The notes below the pieces were generated by a model. It saw only the letters and a program-made list of their open reading frames with translations, was not told the DNA's origin and made no database searches. A stretch of DNA of 64,000 nucleotides. It comes from SCBR16-9 sp964537975 (GTDB lineage Bacteria; Hydrogenedentota; Hydrogenedentia; Hydrogenedentales; SCBR16-9). The stretch spans positions 245,921 through 309,920 of the forward strand of contig CAZIDP010000001.1 in the NCBI GenBank assembly GCA_964537975.1, written 5' to 3'. Shown here piece by piece: positions 1 through 9,949 of the stretch. The number at the start of each line of letters is the position of its first letter. Positions within the stretch are counted from its first letter, which is position 1. The translations under genes and the position numbers were made by a program.

Positions 1-2492
1 AATGCTTCCTCATATTGCTTGCGTTCAGTAATGTTAATGTGCGTGCCTACTGTCAAATCAGAGAGACTGCCATCTGAATTATGTAATGTCTGACCACGGC
101 TCCATATCCAAACCCAGCTACCATCTGCATGATGCATTCGGAAGAAATTCTCAAACATCCCACTGGAGCCGGAATCAATATAAGCAATAAAATGGCTTAC
201 TGCCTGAGCCTTGTCATCGGGATGTATTAAATTAATCAAGACCTCATCCAGGTTTGATGAGCCATCCATTATATAGTTGTCGGAGTCTAGTCCAAGCATC
301 CCAAAATATTCTGGACTGCACCACAGGTATTTTGTCTTTTGATGGAACTCCCAGGCTCCAGTATTCGACACGGCAATGATAGATCGGAATCTTGCTTCGC
401 TCTTCTGTAATTCCGCCCGTCTCTGATATTCACTAGTAACATCTCGAAACACGAGTACGGCACCGATTACGGTACCAGATGTATCACGGATAGGCGCGCA
501 ACTGTCTGCAATCTGATGTTCTTTATGGTCTCGGGCTATTAACGTAGTGTGGTTGGCCAAGCTTACATTGACACCTTCCTTAAGAGTGTGCCTCACTGGA
601 TTCATGGTTGTCTCTCGGGTCTGCGCATTGATTATGTGAAATACCTCTTCCACGGGACACCCTATTGCGTCAGCAGAGGTCCAGCCAGTCAAGGCTTCCG
701 CAGCATGGTTGATGCTTACAACATTCCCTTCATGGTTGCAGACTATCACTCCGTCGCCAATAGAGCGCAGCGTAGCTGCGAGATGCTCTTCACTCTTAAG
801 CAGAGCGGCTGTACGTTCCAGCACCAGTTTTTCGAGTGCCTGGCGGTTGCGCAACAGCACCGAGACAACAATGGTCAGCGCGGCTGTGAGCAGCAGCCCT
901 GACAAAGCTACACTTAACCCGGCTCTCGCAGGGTGTATACGTAAAAACTCCGGCCAGGCATGTGCTTTTATGATGAATGTCTTACCAAAAGCCAGAATAG
1001 GTCGCATAATGACAAGACTTTCTACAGGTAGATTGTCTTCCAACCAAGAGGCAGCAAGCGTTTCTAATGGCTTGTGACCATCGACAAACAGTAGTTCTTT
1101 GGCCAAAACATCACTGGGAATAGTACCAGCCAGTACATCCCCCAAGCGCAGCACAACCAAGGCCAAACCCTTTGGCTGCTTCCGTTGCAGGTCAGCGTAG
1201 ACAGGACGGAAAATCAGTATCCCTTTCTGACTACCGGTCTCATGCTCCAGTGTTACCGGTTCAGTCGCGGTTATCAATCCGGTATGTAACGCTTCTTCAA
1301 TCGCAGCAAGCCATACCGGAACCGAACCAAGGTCAAATCCAATTTCTACAGTATTCGCTTCTTCTGGTATCACACGGAACATCGGGTAATACACATCACG
1401 GGCTGTTGCTGGCACTCGCTCGCCAGAGGTGTCTTTTTGCCATATCTCGAATTCATCTATCCCAAGGGTATGGGTTTCTTGTTCGAAGTCCTCCTTGTTC
1501 TCTTCCGGAACGAGCGCTACCAACGCCCATGCATCTGCACTTGGATTACGGGTCAAGTATTCTGCATAGTGTTGAAATTCCTCAAGAGTGACATAGTCGC
1601 TGTTCTCGTAAAACCGCGCCAGCCCTTCAAGCTCAAAATCTTGTATGTCTTGAAAAGCATCCGATACCGCTGCTGTCCGGCCTACCGCCAGATTCCGAAA
1701 CGCATCAGCCTGATTCCTGACGGAAGCATCTTGAACCAGCCAGGCTGTAAACAAGGTCAGGATAAGGCCGACTACAATAACCAGGACTGGTTCCAACCAC
1801 CCCATCCAGCGTATATGGCCTTCGAGTTGGGCACGACGTTGTAACAAGTATGAACCAACAAAAAGTATGGTTATAAACGCGAGCATTGTCAATCCTACAG
1901 GCAGAACAGACTCAGCAGCCAGGCTCCAATACCATTCCCGTACGTCGATATCTATGCCCAACATGGCAATGAATTCATTGGTCTTCGGATCGGACAACGG
2001 TACCATTGCGGTAATCCATGTGCCCCAACGGTCAGTCTGTGGCCCCAAGGTCAGTGCGGACTGTGTTTCGAAAACGTGTAAATCTTCCAATGTGACTTCA
2101 TCATAAATTTGGCCAGCCGGTGATTCATCTTCTGAACCTGCCGGTTCGCTATCTACATGAAAATACACTGTCCCATCTGGCTTGCACCCCATAAGGTAGG
2201 CAAAACGATACTTTGGCGTAACAGCACAGACCGCACTGAAGTATTTCTTGAGTCTCTGGTATTCCGGTAAGTTCAGGTCATCTTCTGTACCTGAGAGTGC
2301 CTGAACATATTCAAGATTCACGGACCTGGCCACCAGGTGTGCTTGCTGGAGAAGCTCATCGCGTAAGCTGTGATCAACCTGAATGAACAACCAGTAGGTA
2401 CAAAGCGTACCAGCGACCAGAATTACTGCCAACAACATCAGTAGCCACCGGTGACTCCAGATGTATCCTTCAGGCGATTTATATTGTGTCAT
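1..2492 (-). CDS. CHASE/PAS sensor protein, N-terminal part (runs off left edge)
   Basis: Reading leftwards from an ATG at 2492 there is one open frame of about 830 codons with no stop before the edge. GGAG lies about 10 nt upstream of the ATG. A first membrane segment (about residues 13-37) is followed by an extracytoplasmic stretch. Two more membrane segments follow near 195-210 and 231-250, then a second extracytoplasmic region (about 255-520) that looks like a CHASE ligand-sensing domain, and a fourth segment near 522-547. A short coiled linker leads into two PAS domains (about 565-690 and 700-818). The second closes with the usual PAC tail ending ITERKQYEEA, where the window stops. A histidine kinase or diguanylate cyclase output would be expected beyond the edge but is not visible. 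The domain order is read from the translation. The CHASE call is an inference from position and pattern. Confidence 0.85.
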   Translation of the reverse strand, partial: MTQYKSPEGYIWSHRWLLMLLAVILVAGTLCTYWLFIQVDHSLRDELLQQAHLVARSVNLEYVQALSGTEDDLNLPEYQRLKKYFSAVCAVTPKYRFAYLMGCKPDGTVYFHVDSEPAGSEDESPAGQIYDEVTLEDLHVFETQSALTLGPQTDRWGTWITAMVPLSDPKTNEFIAMLGIDIDVREWYWSLAAESVLPVGLTMLAFITILFVGSYLLQRRAQLEGHIRWMGWLEPVLVIVVGLILTLFTAWLVQDASVRNQADAFRNLAVGRTAAVSDAFQDIQDFELEGLARFYENSDYVTLEEFQHYAEYLTRNPSADAWALVALVPEENKEDFEQETHTLGIDEFEIWQKDTSGERVPATARDVYYPMFRVIPEEANTVEIGFDLGSVPVWLAAIEEALHTGLITATEPVTLEHETGSQKGILIFRPVYADLQRKQPKGLALVVLRLGDVLAGTIPSDVLAKELLFVDGHKPLETLAASWLEDNLPVESLVIMRPILAFGKTFIIKAHAWPEFLRIHPARAGLSVALSGLLLTAALTIVVSVLLRNRQALEKLVLERTAALLKSEEHLAATLRSIGDGVIVCNHEGNVVSINHAAEALTGWTSADAIGCPVEEVFHIINAQTRETTMNPVRHTLKEGVNVSLANHTTLIARDHKEHQIADSCAPIRDTSGTVIGAVLVFRDVTSEYQRRAELQKSEARFRSIIAVSNTGAWEFHQKTKYLWCSPEYFGMLGLDSDNYIMDGSSNLDEVLINLIHPDDKAQAVSHFIAYIDSGSSGMFENFFRMHHADGSWVWIWSRGQTLHNSDGSLSDLTVGTHINITERKQYEEA

Positions 2493-2729
2493 AAGGACAG
2501 AACTCCATTGAGAAAAGTATACCAAAGTCATTATACACAATAATCCTCATATTATGAATATGCGAATTATATTTTTAGCAAGAATATACAGCTCAAAATA
2601 ATTAAAGTCGTGATAAAACTAACAAAAGTTGAACAAAAAACTTGAACTGTTTACCATGACAGTAAGCAGGTAAGATATATTGAACAGGTACTATCTGCTG
2701 GAAAAAAATTCAATCGGGAGGAAGAAAAA

Positions 2730-3458
2730 ATGAGTCCATTTCGTAATGCAGTGCAATTTATTGCAGCCTTCTTGCTCATCATCGCGTTAAGCGGTTGCGC
2801 TACCCATTCATTATCTGCCATATCTATGGAGGGGTATGATCTGGACTACCGCGAGCGAGAAGTCATCAATGAGTCACTGTTCACCGCGGACCAGGCTCTG
2901 ATGAGCAACGAGGATATCAACCGCATCCTGGAAGGTCGCATAACTTTACCGAACAACAGCCGCCTGGCCATTCTACCGTTTGGGCAATCCCGTTACGGTT
3001 CAAGCTGGCAGTATTCCGTCTATGAAACGGTGGACCAGGAAAGTGTAGATACTGTATTGTCCCAGCTGATTGCTCATGATCGGGTAGCCTATGTGTCATT
3101 TCTGCCATCGTTGATGATTCCGGACACCTTGTCCATAGCGCACCTACGTGAGTCTGCCGCCCGTTATCAAGCCAATTTACTGCTGGTCTATCGCGTAAGC
3201 ACGCGGTCTTATAGCAGCTACCGACGTTTTCGAAGCGATGAAGCACATACCTATGTCTACGTTGAAGCCATGCTTTTGGATGTCCGAACAGGTGTCGTAC
3301 CTTTTGCTACGTCCAGTACGGTAGACATCGCTGTGCAGGAAACTGGAGAAACACTCACATTTGCAGAAACGCGCCAGCAGGCAGAACGAGCAGCAGCCGG
3401 ACGTGCTTTGTTGAAAATTGTTGACGATTTGCAACAGTTTCTAAGCACCGCACCGTAG
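2730..3458 (+). CDS. putative lipoprotein of unknown function
   Basis: The 242-residue product starts at an ATG preceded by GGGAGGAAG about 6 nt upstream. Its N-terminus is a lipoprotein signal: a hydrophobic run followed by LSGC, giving a lipidated Cys near residue 23. The remainder is soluble and has no motif I can tie to a named enzyme. The segment RLAILPFG near residue 77 begins a predicted beta-alpha domain of the kind seen in periplasmic accessory lipoproteins. The C-terminus is helical. It is transcribed alone, away from the kinase at its left and toward the leftward gene at its right. It is probably anchored to a membrane facing the periplasm. Function unknown. Confidence 0.7.
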   Translation: MSPFRNAVQFIAAFLLIIALSGCATHSLSAISMEGYDLDYREREVINESLFTADQALMSNEDINRILEGRITLPNNSRLAILPFGQSRYGSSWQYSVYETVDQESVDTVLSQLIAHDRVAYVSFLPSLMIPDTLSIAHLRESAARYQANLLLVYRVSTRSYSSYRRFRSDEAHTYVYVEAMLLDVRTGVVPFATSSTVDIAVQETGETLTFAETRQQAERAAAGRALLKIVDDLQQFLSTAP

Positions 3459-3495
3459 GCAACAGCACATTTCTGTCCTGTGCCATAAAAGCATG

Positions 3496-3527
3496 AAAAA
3501 AAGACAGAGCGGTTACTACCGGCTCTG
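3496..3527 (-). terminator. rho-independent terminator for the gene at 3550-4776
   Basis: CAGAGC at 3505-3510 pairs with GGCTCTG at 3521-3527 and the stem is extended by GGT/ACC with one bulge. On the minus strand the hairpin is followed at once by a run of seven T (3502-3496). It sits 22 nt beyond the stop of the leftward TIM-barrel gene, so it most likely ends that transcript. Confidence 0.75.
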
Positions 3528-3549
3528 CCTGGACAAATATTTATTGATG

Positions 3550-4776
3550 TTATTTCTTAACGCGCAGCAACATGCCTTGACCGGCGGCCAGCCACTTGTG
3601 TTCGCCTCGGAAGGCTGTGGGGTTGCCGGTATACGGTGAGATCAATTCCACTGCGCCTTCTTCACGAAAGGTAATGTCGAAGGCGACATCATCGTGAAGA
3701 CTCTTGTTTACCACCATGACATACGGGACGCCGTCTTCATCCTGGAATTCACCTACGACCGCGCCGATTTGTTCGGGATGCGTCTGAATATGAGGCGTCC
3801 AGGTGAGTTCTTTGACCAATTGTGCAGCGCTTTCGTCATTGGAACCCTCTGGAACATTGCCCTGATGGAAGACATTGATGCTTTTCAGGCCGCAGTATAT
3901 TGGTGCGAGATTGTGCAGGGCGAGATTGACTTCGCGCAACATGTACCAGGTAGGCGTCTTGTTGCCGAATTGGTCTATGGGTGCCAGCCTGTAATTACCG
4001 ATTTCCGGGGAAAAGTAGGTAAAGTAGCTGATTCCCCGGGCGCCATAAGCCAATGAGGTATAAGCCTGAAAGCGGAACCCGGCTGGTGTCGGCTCCGCGT
4101 AGTAGAAATGCGCGTTGGACAGCACGATATTCCAAAAAGGTGTGCCATAGTCAAGCGACACTCGGCGTAATGATTCAAGGTTTTCGAAATACCTCCCACG
4201 CAAGGAACCGTCAGCTATCAATGCGTAGTGGTCATAACTCAGATAATCGGAGGGAAGTGCCTCGGCAAATGCCTTTAGATAGGCATCATAACTTTCTGCT
4301 TCCAGTTGCGTTGCTGCATCGGCATAATTTGGCAGCAGATTGACGTAGGGAATTGAGCCGGGGTGCGCTTCTTGAATGGCATGGGCCAGAATGCCCAGGT
4401 TTGGTGCAAAGCGGGCGCTCGGTTCATCGACAATATAATACCCATACACGGCGGGGTTGTCGTGCCAACGTTCTGTAACTTCTTTTGCAATAGTCAGGGC
4501 TTCTTCATAGGTAAGGTCGACATTACGCGCTTGGCCGCTTAGACGGTTTTCAGCAACAAAGGCCTGAAGACCCGCTTCACGTACCGCGTCCATGTCTTTA
4601 GGATAGACAAAGCCAGCCAGATTAAAACCGCAAGCCTTTATATCTTCAAGTGTTTCTGGAGATGTATCATTTAACCAACCCCAAGGTAGAATAGCGAAAT
4701 CATGTGGTTTTACCATCTCGGCAGCGATGCTCGCCTCAAACATCAGAATCAATGAACTAATAGCCAATATACGCAT
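3550..4776 (-). CDS. exported TIM-barrel glycosidase-like protein (paralogue of 9950-11290)
   Basis: The 408-residue product has a signal peptide (about residues 1-19, cut after SIAAE). The body reads as a (beta/alpha)8 barrel of the clan GH-A kind. It contains GYYIVDEPSA (about 111-120), where the Glu after Asp sits where an acid/base would be expected at the end of strand 4. Later barrel motifs are FWNIV and a RFQAYTSLAYGARGI segment. A small C-terminal beta domain (about 330-408) resembles the domain that follows GH42-like barrels. I do not recognise a named family. The same order of motifs recurs in the protein at 9950-11290, so the two are paralogues. It lies 129 nt downstream of the GH172 gene on the same strand and ends in a clear terminator. 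Probable role: periplasmic glycan hydrolysis. Substrate unknown. Confidence 0.75.
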   Translation of the reverse strand: MRILAISSLILMFEASIAAEMVKPHDFAILPWGWLNDTSPETLEDIKACGFNLAGFVYPKDMDAVREAGLQAFVAENRLSGQARNVDLTYEEALTIAKEVTERWHDNPAVYGYYIVDEPSARFAPNLGILAHAIQEAHPGSIPYVNLLPNYADAATQLEAESYDAYLKAFAEALPSDYLSYDHYALIADGSLRGRYFENLESLRRVSLDYGTPFWNIVLSNAHFYYAEPTPAGFRFQAYTSLAYGARGISYFTYFSPEIGNYRLAPIDQFGNKTPTWYMLREVNLALHNLAPIYCGLKSINVFHQGNVPEGSNDESAAQLVKELTWTPHIQTHPEQIGAVVGEFQDEDGVPYVMVVNKSLHDDVAFDITFREEGAVELISPYTGNPTAFRGEHKWLAAGQGMLLRVKK

Positions 4777-4905
4777 GGCGATTTCCTTTCATTTTATGGC
4801 AGATAAATTTCTTGCCATTACAAAAACTACATAATGGAAAATTGATTACGCTTAACAAGTCATAATTTATATTTGTGCATCAAAACGACGCATAGTTCAA
4901 CTGCC

Positions 4906-6003
4906 CTACTCTGTGGCTGACCATAAATCCGCGGTTCTCGCCTCCAAATCAGGCATTTCTGGTAAGGGGGCACTCGGCACCGGTTCATACCAGAACGTCG
5001 CTGCTGACCAATCATCATGCGTTTCGGCGAGTCCTCCACGCCAGGCGATTTGCTGGATGGTCACGCGGCAGGAGTCTTGCCAGAAAATAGGGTCCGGCAT
5101 ATGCCAGCGATAAAATGAGTTCCATCTACCCTCAGCCAGATTTGCTCCGTGATACCAATAGGGCGTTTGTTGCAACCCATAGGAGAGACACACCCAATCT
5201 TCTGTACCTGTGCCGCAGATGGTCGGGAACTCCTCATCGCCATCCATAAAAAACTTGATTTCACCTTCACCCCACCAGTCGTCGGTTAGTGCCCGTACCC
5301 CCACGACACTGCCCAGATAACGCCCTTTCTGTTCACGCAATGGCAGCAGATCAAAATCTTCTTTCTCAACCGTTGGATTCTGACGGGCAAACAGAACATG
5401 CAGTCGCCCGACATCATCGGGGTGCGTATCATTAATGGTGTAGTCTATCTGGTAGTATACCGACACACCAACCGCAGCCTCATTGGTCAACGTTACACGT
5501 GCCCGGTCGGTAAAAGGCATCGGAAACCAGATGTTCATCGCCGCGTTTTCTCCCAAGGAATGCGCCACCGATTGGTATGGGGCTACTTTACCATGCGCGA
5601 AACCGAAAAAATCTCCCAGTGGACTTTCAACACTGGGATGGGACTGGTCTTCCCACCACATTCGGATGACCATACTCCGAAACGTACTCGGTTCTCTGTT
5701 ACCCAGCGTCATCCAGATGTGTCGAATGGTGCCTGGCCCTTCGATATTTGCCAATTCAACGGTTTCACCCGGTTCGATGCGACGCCATGCAGCTCCCTTT
5801 CGCCCTGGACCGAGATTACTCGCCTCCTGGCCTCCCATACCTGGCTCACCTGTTGGATTTTCAAACGATATGGAACGCGATTGCACACCACTATTGAGTA
5901 AATAAGGTGAACTGACAAAATCCACCTGCGAGAACGCGTCAGCGGAGCAAACAACAAAAGAAATTAATAATAAGACACACCATTGCCTGTTTTTCATATG
6001 CAT
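4906..6003 (-). CDS. GH172 / DUF2961 family exported glycosidase
   Basis: I start at the ATG at 6003 (365 residues) because GAGGG lies 7 nt before it and it opens straight into a signal peptide ending near DAFSQ. The open frame continues upstream to 6123 but that part has no ribosome site and would bury the signal peptide. The motif CGTGTEDWVCLSYG (about residues 256-269) is the hallmark of DUF2961, now GH172. In that family the Glu of GTED is a likely catalytic residue, and members act on fructofuranose or arabinofuranose linkages. Other conserved pieces are GPGTIRHIW near the N-terminus and GDFFGFAHG. It precedes the TIM-barrel gene on the same strand, as part of a carbohydrate locus with the rhamnosidase. 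The exact substrate cannot be read from sequence. Confidence 0.85.
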   Translation of the reverse strand: MHMKNRQWCVLLLISFVVCSADAFSQVDFVSSPYLLNSGVQSRSISFENPTGEPGMGGQEASNLGPGRKGAAWRRIEPGETVELANIEGPGTIRHIWMTLGNREPSTFRSMVIRMWWEDQSHPSVESPLGDFFGFAHGKVAPYQSVAHSLGENAAMNIWFPMPFTDRARVTLTNEAAVGVSVYYQIDYTINDTHPDDVGRLHVLFARQNPTVEKEDFDLLPLREQKGRYLGSVVGVRALTDDWWGEGEIKFFMDGDEEFPTICGTGTEDWVCLSYGLQQTPYWYHGANLAEGRWNSFYRWHMPDPIFWQDSCRVTIQQIAWRGGLAETHDDWSAATFWYEPVPSAPLPEMPDLEARTADLWSATE

Positions 6004-6295
6004 TTGACTGCCCTCAACTGAGTTAAGATAAATAGATTCACCCCTACACATACCAAAGAAACACACAGTCGTACCAGAATTTTTCTCAAAAGCAACACGC
6101 TCTGATGGTATCATGCGATTCACAGCAAATCAAAGCAGCAGCGATGTACTCAGGTTCCTAAACGTTGAAACAATTCTTGAACAAGATTTAACTGGGCAAT
6201 CGGAACCTTTCCTTTACAGAATAGATTATATTTGTATCAAGTTTTTCCATTATCAGAATTACAACAAAGTAGAATAATAAATAGGGGGAAACAAA

Positions 6296-7000
6296 GTGAG
6301 AATTTTTACCTGCACATTGATCATCAACCTTTGTTTTATGCCATGCATTGTGTCTATAGCGGAAAACACTCCAGAAGCCAATGAAGTATCAACTACCTCC
6401 ATGTTTACACCTGCTTCTTTTGAAGAATTACCGAAGCCAATCGTGGATTTTTTGGAAGAGCACCGGTATCTTATTCCAGATACCTTCAGAAGCAAAACAT
6501 ATCCAGATAGTGTTTTCTCCAACAATGTGTTGAAAGGAGAATTTGAGAAGAAAGGGCAAACAGACTGGGCCATCTTATGTGCCAGAGATGGCTACTCAAG
6601 GATATTGATATTCCTTGATGAAAAGACCGAACGCGTGCTCACATTAAATTTAGCACATGAATTTTATTTTAGAAACCCAAATGATATCAAATATTACGGG
6701 TATAGCATATTTATCTTGAAGACAGATAAAATTAAATTGGAGCAGGCATTACATGAATTAATTCTCTCTGAAGAGGGCTTTACCAGGTTTAAAGTAAGTT
6801 ATCTTGACAAAGACGAAACGGATGAAAGTATTTGGAACACATTATCGAATCTGCAAGAGTATGAAAAGATTAGCCTACCTGATCACATTGTAGCTTCTGA
6901 TTTTATCCATGCAGGCATTGAATATTATTATGTTGAAAAGGCATCTTCCATTTATTATCTGCACAAAGGTTATTGGTATATATTTCCCGGGGCAGATTAG
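6296..7000 (+). CDS. small exported protein of unknown function
   Basis: The 234-residue product starts at GTG, preceded by AGGGGG about 9 nt upstream. The first 20 or so residues form a signal peptide (hydrophobic run, then SIAEN). The mature part is rich in Phe, Tyr and Glu and has no cysteine pair or catalytic motif that I can name. It is more AT-rich than the genes on either side, which could mean a different origin. It precedes the rhamnosidase on the same strand with a 108-nt gap that contains a hairpin. I do not recognise a family. Confidence 0.65.
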   Translation: MRIFTCTLIINLCFMPCIVSIAENTPEANEVSTTSMFTPASFEELPKPIVDFLEEHRYLIPDTFRSKTYPDSVFSNNVLKGEFEKKGQTDWAILCARDGYSRILIFLDEKTERVLTLNLAHEFYFRNPNDIKYYGYSIFILKTDKIKLEQALHELILSEEGFTRFKVSYLDKDETDESIWNTLSNLQEYEKISLPDHIVASDFIHAGIEYYYVEKASSIYYLHKGYWYIFPGAD

Positions 7001-7036
7001 TCGACTTTATGACGCTATCATGCCTATAAAAATAGA

Positions 7037-7054
7037 GCTGCATTTGGATGCAGC
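7037..7054 (+). other. 7-bp hairpin between two genes
   Basis: GCTGCAT (7037-7043) and ATGCAGC (7048-7054) form a perfect stem with a four-base loop, 37 nt after the stop of the small exported protein. An AT-rich stretch follows but there is no clean T run. It could be a weak terminator or attenuator ahead of the rhamnosidase gene. Confidence 0.4.
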
Positions 7055-7108
7055 ATAATAATATTTATCGTTTCATAACATATTTAGGTTTAATGTGAGG
7101 GTTCTTTG

Positions 7109-9835
7109 GTGGCAGTAATCAAGCATTTCGTAATGGTCGGTAAGTTTCTTGTGGTTTTACTTCTGGGACTGCAATGCAGGGTCAATGGAGAAGAAACGTA
7201 TTCGGAGTTGTCAGTAGCTGTGCTTCGTTGTGAGTACCTGGAGTATCCCCTGGGGATTGACACAGCCAAGCCGCGGCTGAGTTGGCAGATTTTAGGTGAT
7301 CGGACAGGTGCATCACAAAGCGCGTACCAAGTGCGGGCAGCGAGTTCGCCCGATGGCTTTGACGGAGATGCTGTATTTTGGGATACCGGAAAAATTACTT
7401 CGGCACAATCCATTCATATTCCTTATGCCGGTAATCCACTCCAGTCGCGTGAAAGGGTATATTGGCGCGTGCGTATCTGGGATGAAAACGGTCAACCGAC
7501 TTCCTGGAGCACGCCAACCTGGTTCGAAATGGGTCTGCTTTCTGCGGATGACTGGTCGGCAAATTGGATAGAAGCCCCTGAAATCGACGAAAGGCCCAAT
7601 GCTGCTCCCATATTTCGCAAGGATTTTTCTGTCAAGGGTGAAATAGCTAAAGCACGCGCCTATGTTTGTGGACTGGGGTATCATGAGTTCTATTTAAATG
7701 GCTCAAAAGTTGGTGATAACGTGTTGGAGCCAGCCCAGACCGATTATCGTAAACAGGCACTGTATGTTGTACATGACATCACTGACCTGCTGAATGCAGG
7801 AGAAAACACTGTGGGCCTGTGGGTCGGTGATGGTTGGTTCAACCAAACCAAGGTATACGGTCACACCAGCTACGGCATGCCATGTGCCATCGCCCAATTG
7901 GAAATCTATTTTCAAGACGGGACTGTGTCGCATGTACTCACCGATGAAAGCTGGCAATCAGGGTATGGGCCTGTACTGGAAAATAACGTGCACTTGGGCG
8001 AAACCTACGATGCACGTCTTGAACTTCCCGACTGGTCTTCACCCGGCTTCGAAAATGCAATGTGGAAACCTGCCGTGGTGCGCTCTTCTCCCACAGCATC
8101 CTTGCAGTCCCAGATGATGCCTGGCATACAGCGTATAGAAGAAATTCGCCCGGTTTCGATTACAGAACCTGAACCTGGGGTGTATATCGTGGACATGGGC
8201 CAGAATTTTGCGGGTTGGGTCCGATTGCAGATACAAGGCCAAGCGGGACAACGTATACATATGCGCTTTGCTGAAGTACTAACCCCAGAAGGTTTTCTGG
8301 ATCCTCAAACTACTGGAATTCCTCAGGCCGACACCTATATCTGCCGCGGTGATGGATTGGAAATATGGGAGCCCCGCTTTACATATCACGGGTTTCAATA
8401 CGTTGAGTTGACTGGGTGTCTGGAACCGCCGAATCTCGACACCCTTACCGGTGTGGTTGTACATAGCGCTGTGAATACCGCGGGGCAATTCACCAGCAGT
8501 GATCCGATGATAAATCGTATCCATGAAACGGCATTATGGACGCAACGCAGCAACCTGCACGGGGTACCCACCGATAATCCGCACAGAGAACGTTGTGGTT
8601 GGCTGGGGGATGCCCATGTAGCCGCAGAAATGACGATATTCAATTATGATATGGCACTCTTCTGGACTAAATACATACGCGATATAAAAACTTCCCTTAT
8701 TGGCGGTGTCGCACCTACCTATGTTGCGCCTGGCCAGGGCAATCCCGGGCCAGCTTCGGCAGACTGGGCCAACGCGCTTATCCAGTTACCCTGGTATGTT
8801 TACTTGTATTATGGAGACAAGGCGGTGCTGGAAGAACACTACGATAGCTGCGCTCGTTGGCTTGAAGAAGTGCGCACAAAGTGGTTGGACGAAAATCTTC
8901 TTCATAATCAAGTTGGCTGGAACAGAGGCATCGGCGACTGGATTCCTCCCGGTGGTGTCGAGAAGATCGACACCCCAGTGCCACTGACTTCCACCGCTTA
9001 TGTATATTTCGGTCACAAGTTGATGGAAAAGATGTCTCATGCCCTGGGCAAATCGGAAAGGGCACTTTTTTACGAGGACTTCGCAGCCAAGCAGCGGGAA
9101 AGTTTTAATACAGCATTTTATGACAGTGAGAAACATACCTATGGCTCGCAGACGGGCAACGCGCTGGCGCTTTACCTTGGGCTGGTGCCGGATGGCGATG
9201 AAGCAAAGGTTGCACAGCGACTGGCCTATTATGTGCGTGAAGTAGCAGGAGGTCACCACACTACCGGTATCCTTGGCACACGCTATCTTTTCGGCGAATT
9301 AAGCCGTTTCGGATATGGTGATGAAGCCATTGGCATTCTCAAAAAAGAAGTATACCCAAGCATTGGTTGGCTGTTTAAAATGGGTGCAACAACATTGTGG
9401 GAAAATTGGGGTGAGGGAAAATCCGGTGAGAATATACCAGAAGATGGTCGGAACCAGGCAATGCGGGGCAGTTTTGATACGTGGTTCTATGATGGCCTGT
9501 GCGGTATACAGCCTGACCCGGAGAAGCCTGGCTTTAAGCACTTCTATGTGCGGCCTTCTCATGCTGGTGAATTGAATTCTGCTTCTGCTACGTATGAGTC
9601 ACCCTATGGAACCATCCTTGTAACCTGGAGCAAGGGAGAATACGAAGGCTCTCTGGAAGTTCGCGTGCCACCGAACAGCACCGCTACAATTCAGCCACCA
9701 TCTGCTGCGTTCGATACACTTTCTATCAATGGCATGCCCGTCAATGAGGCCGAAGGCGTATTAGAAACATTACCAGACAGTCAGCAAGTGCTGGTTAACT
9801 CCGGAACCTATAACATGGCCTATGAGCTGAGATAG
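7109..9835 (+). CDS. alpha-L-rhamnosidase, GH78 family, exported
   Basis: This protein of about 908 residues has the full GH78 layout. It opens with a signal peptide and a fibronectin-like N-terminal domain (SVAVLRCEYLEYPLGID, about 34-130). Next comes the carbohydrate-binding N-terminal rhamnosidase domain (about 150-330), then the beta domain containing VDMGQNFAGW near 360. The (alpha/alpha)6 catalytic domain follows with TDNPHRERCGWLGDAH near 497, corresponding to the acidic D-x-P-x-R-x-E-R-x-GW-x-GD motif of the family. GIGDWIPPGG and TTLWENWG come later, supplying the remaining acidic residues, and a C-terminal beta domain closes the protein. It removes terminal alpha-L-rhamnose from glycans. 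TTG at 7106 and GTG at 7109 are both possible starts. I prefer GTG because GAGGG at 7097-7101 is then 7 nt away. It lies opposite the paralogous TIM-barrel gene, convergent with it. Confidence 0.92.
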   Translation: MAVIKHFVMVGKFLVVLLLGLQCRVNGEETYSELSVAVLRCEYLEYPLGIDTAKPRLSWQILGDRTGASQSAYQVRAASSPDGFDGDAVFWDTGKITSAQSIHIPYAGNPLQSRERVYWRVRIWDENGQPTSWSTPTWFEMGLLSADDWSANWIEAPEIDERPNAAPIFRKDFSVKGEIAKARAYVCGLGYHEFYLNGSKVGDNVLEPAQTDYRKQALYVVHDITDLLNAGENTVGLWVGDGWFNQTKVYGHTSYGMPCAIAQLEIYFQDGTVSHVLTDESWQSGYGPVLENNVHLGETYDARLELPDWSSPGFENAMWKPAVVRSSPTASLQSQMMPGIQRIEEIRPVSITEPEPGVYIVDMGQNFAGWVRLQIQGQAGQRIHMRFAEVLTPEGFLDPQTTGIPQADTYICRGDGLEIWEPRFTYHGFQYVELTGCLEPPNLDTLTGVVVHSAVNTAGQFTSSDPMINRIHETALWTQRSNLHGVPTDNPHRERCGWLGDAHVAAEMTIFNYDMALFWTKYIRDIKTSLIGGVAPTYVAPGQGNPGPASADWANALIQLPWYVYLYYGDKAVLEEHYDSCARWLEEVRTKWLDENLLHNQVGWNRGIGDWIPPGGVEKIDTPVPLTSTAYVYFGHKLMEKMSHALGKSERALFYEDFAAKQRESFNTAFYDSEKHTYGSQTGNALALYLGLVPDGDEAKVAQRLAYYVREVAGGHHTTGILGTRYLFGELSRFGYGDEAIGILKKEVYPSIGWLFKMGATTLWENWGEGKSGENIPEDGRNQAMRGSFDTWFYDGLCGIQPDPEKPGFKHFYVRPSHAGELNSASATYESPYGTILVTWSKGEYEGSLEVRVPPNSTATIQPPSAAFDTLSINGMPVNEAEGVLETLPDSQQVLVNSGTYNMAYELR

Positions 9836-9949
9836 CTGGAGCAATGAATTTAATTCGATAGCAAATGGGAGTTATCGAAACCATAAATATGTCTATAATT
9901 CATTTACTTCAAGCTATTCCGTATGGATGTTGTGCATAGAATATAAAAC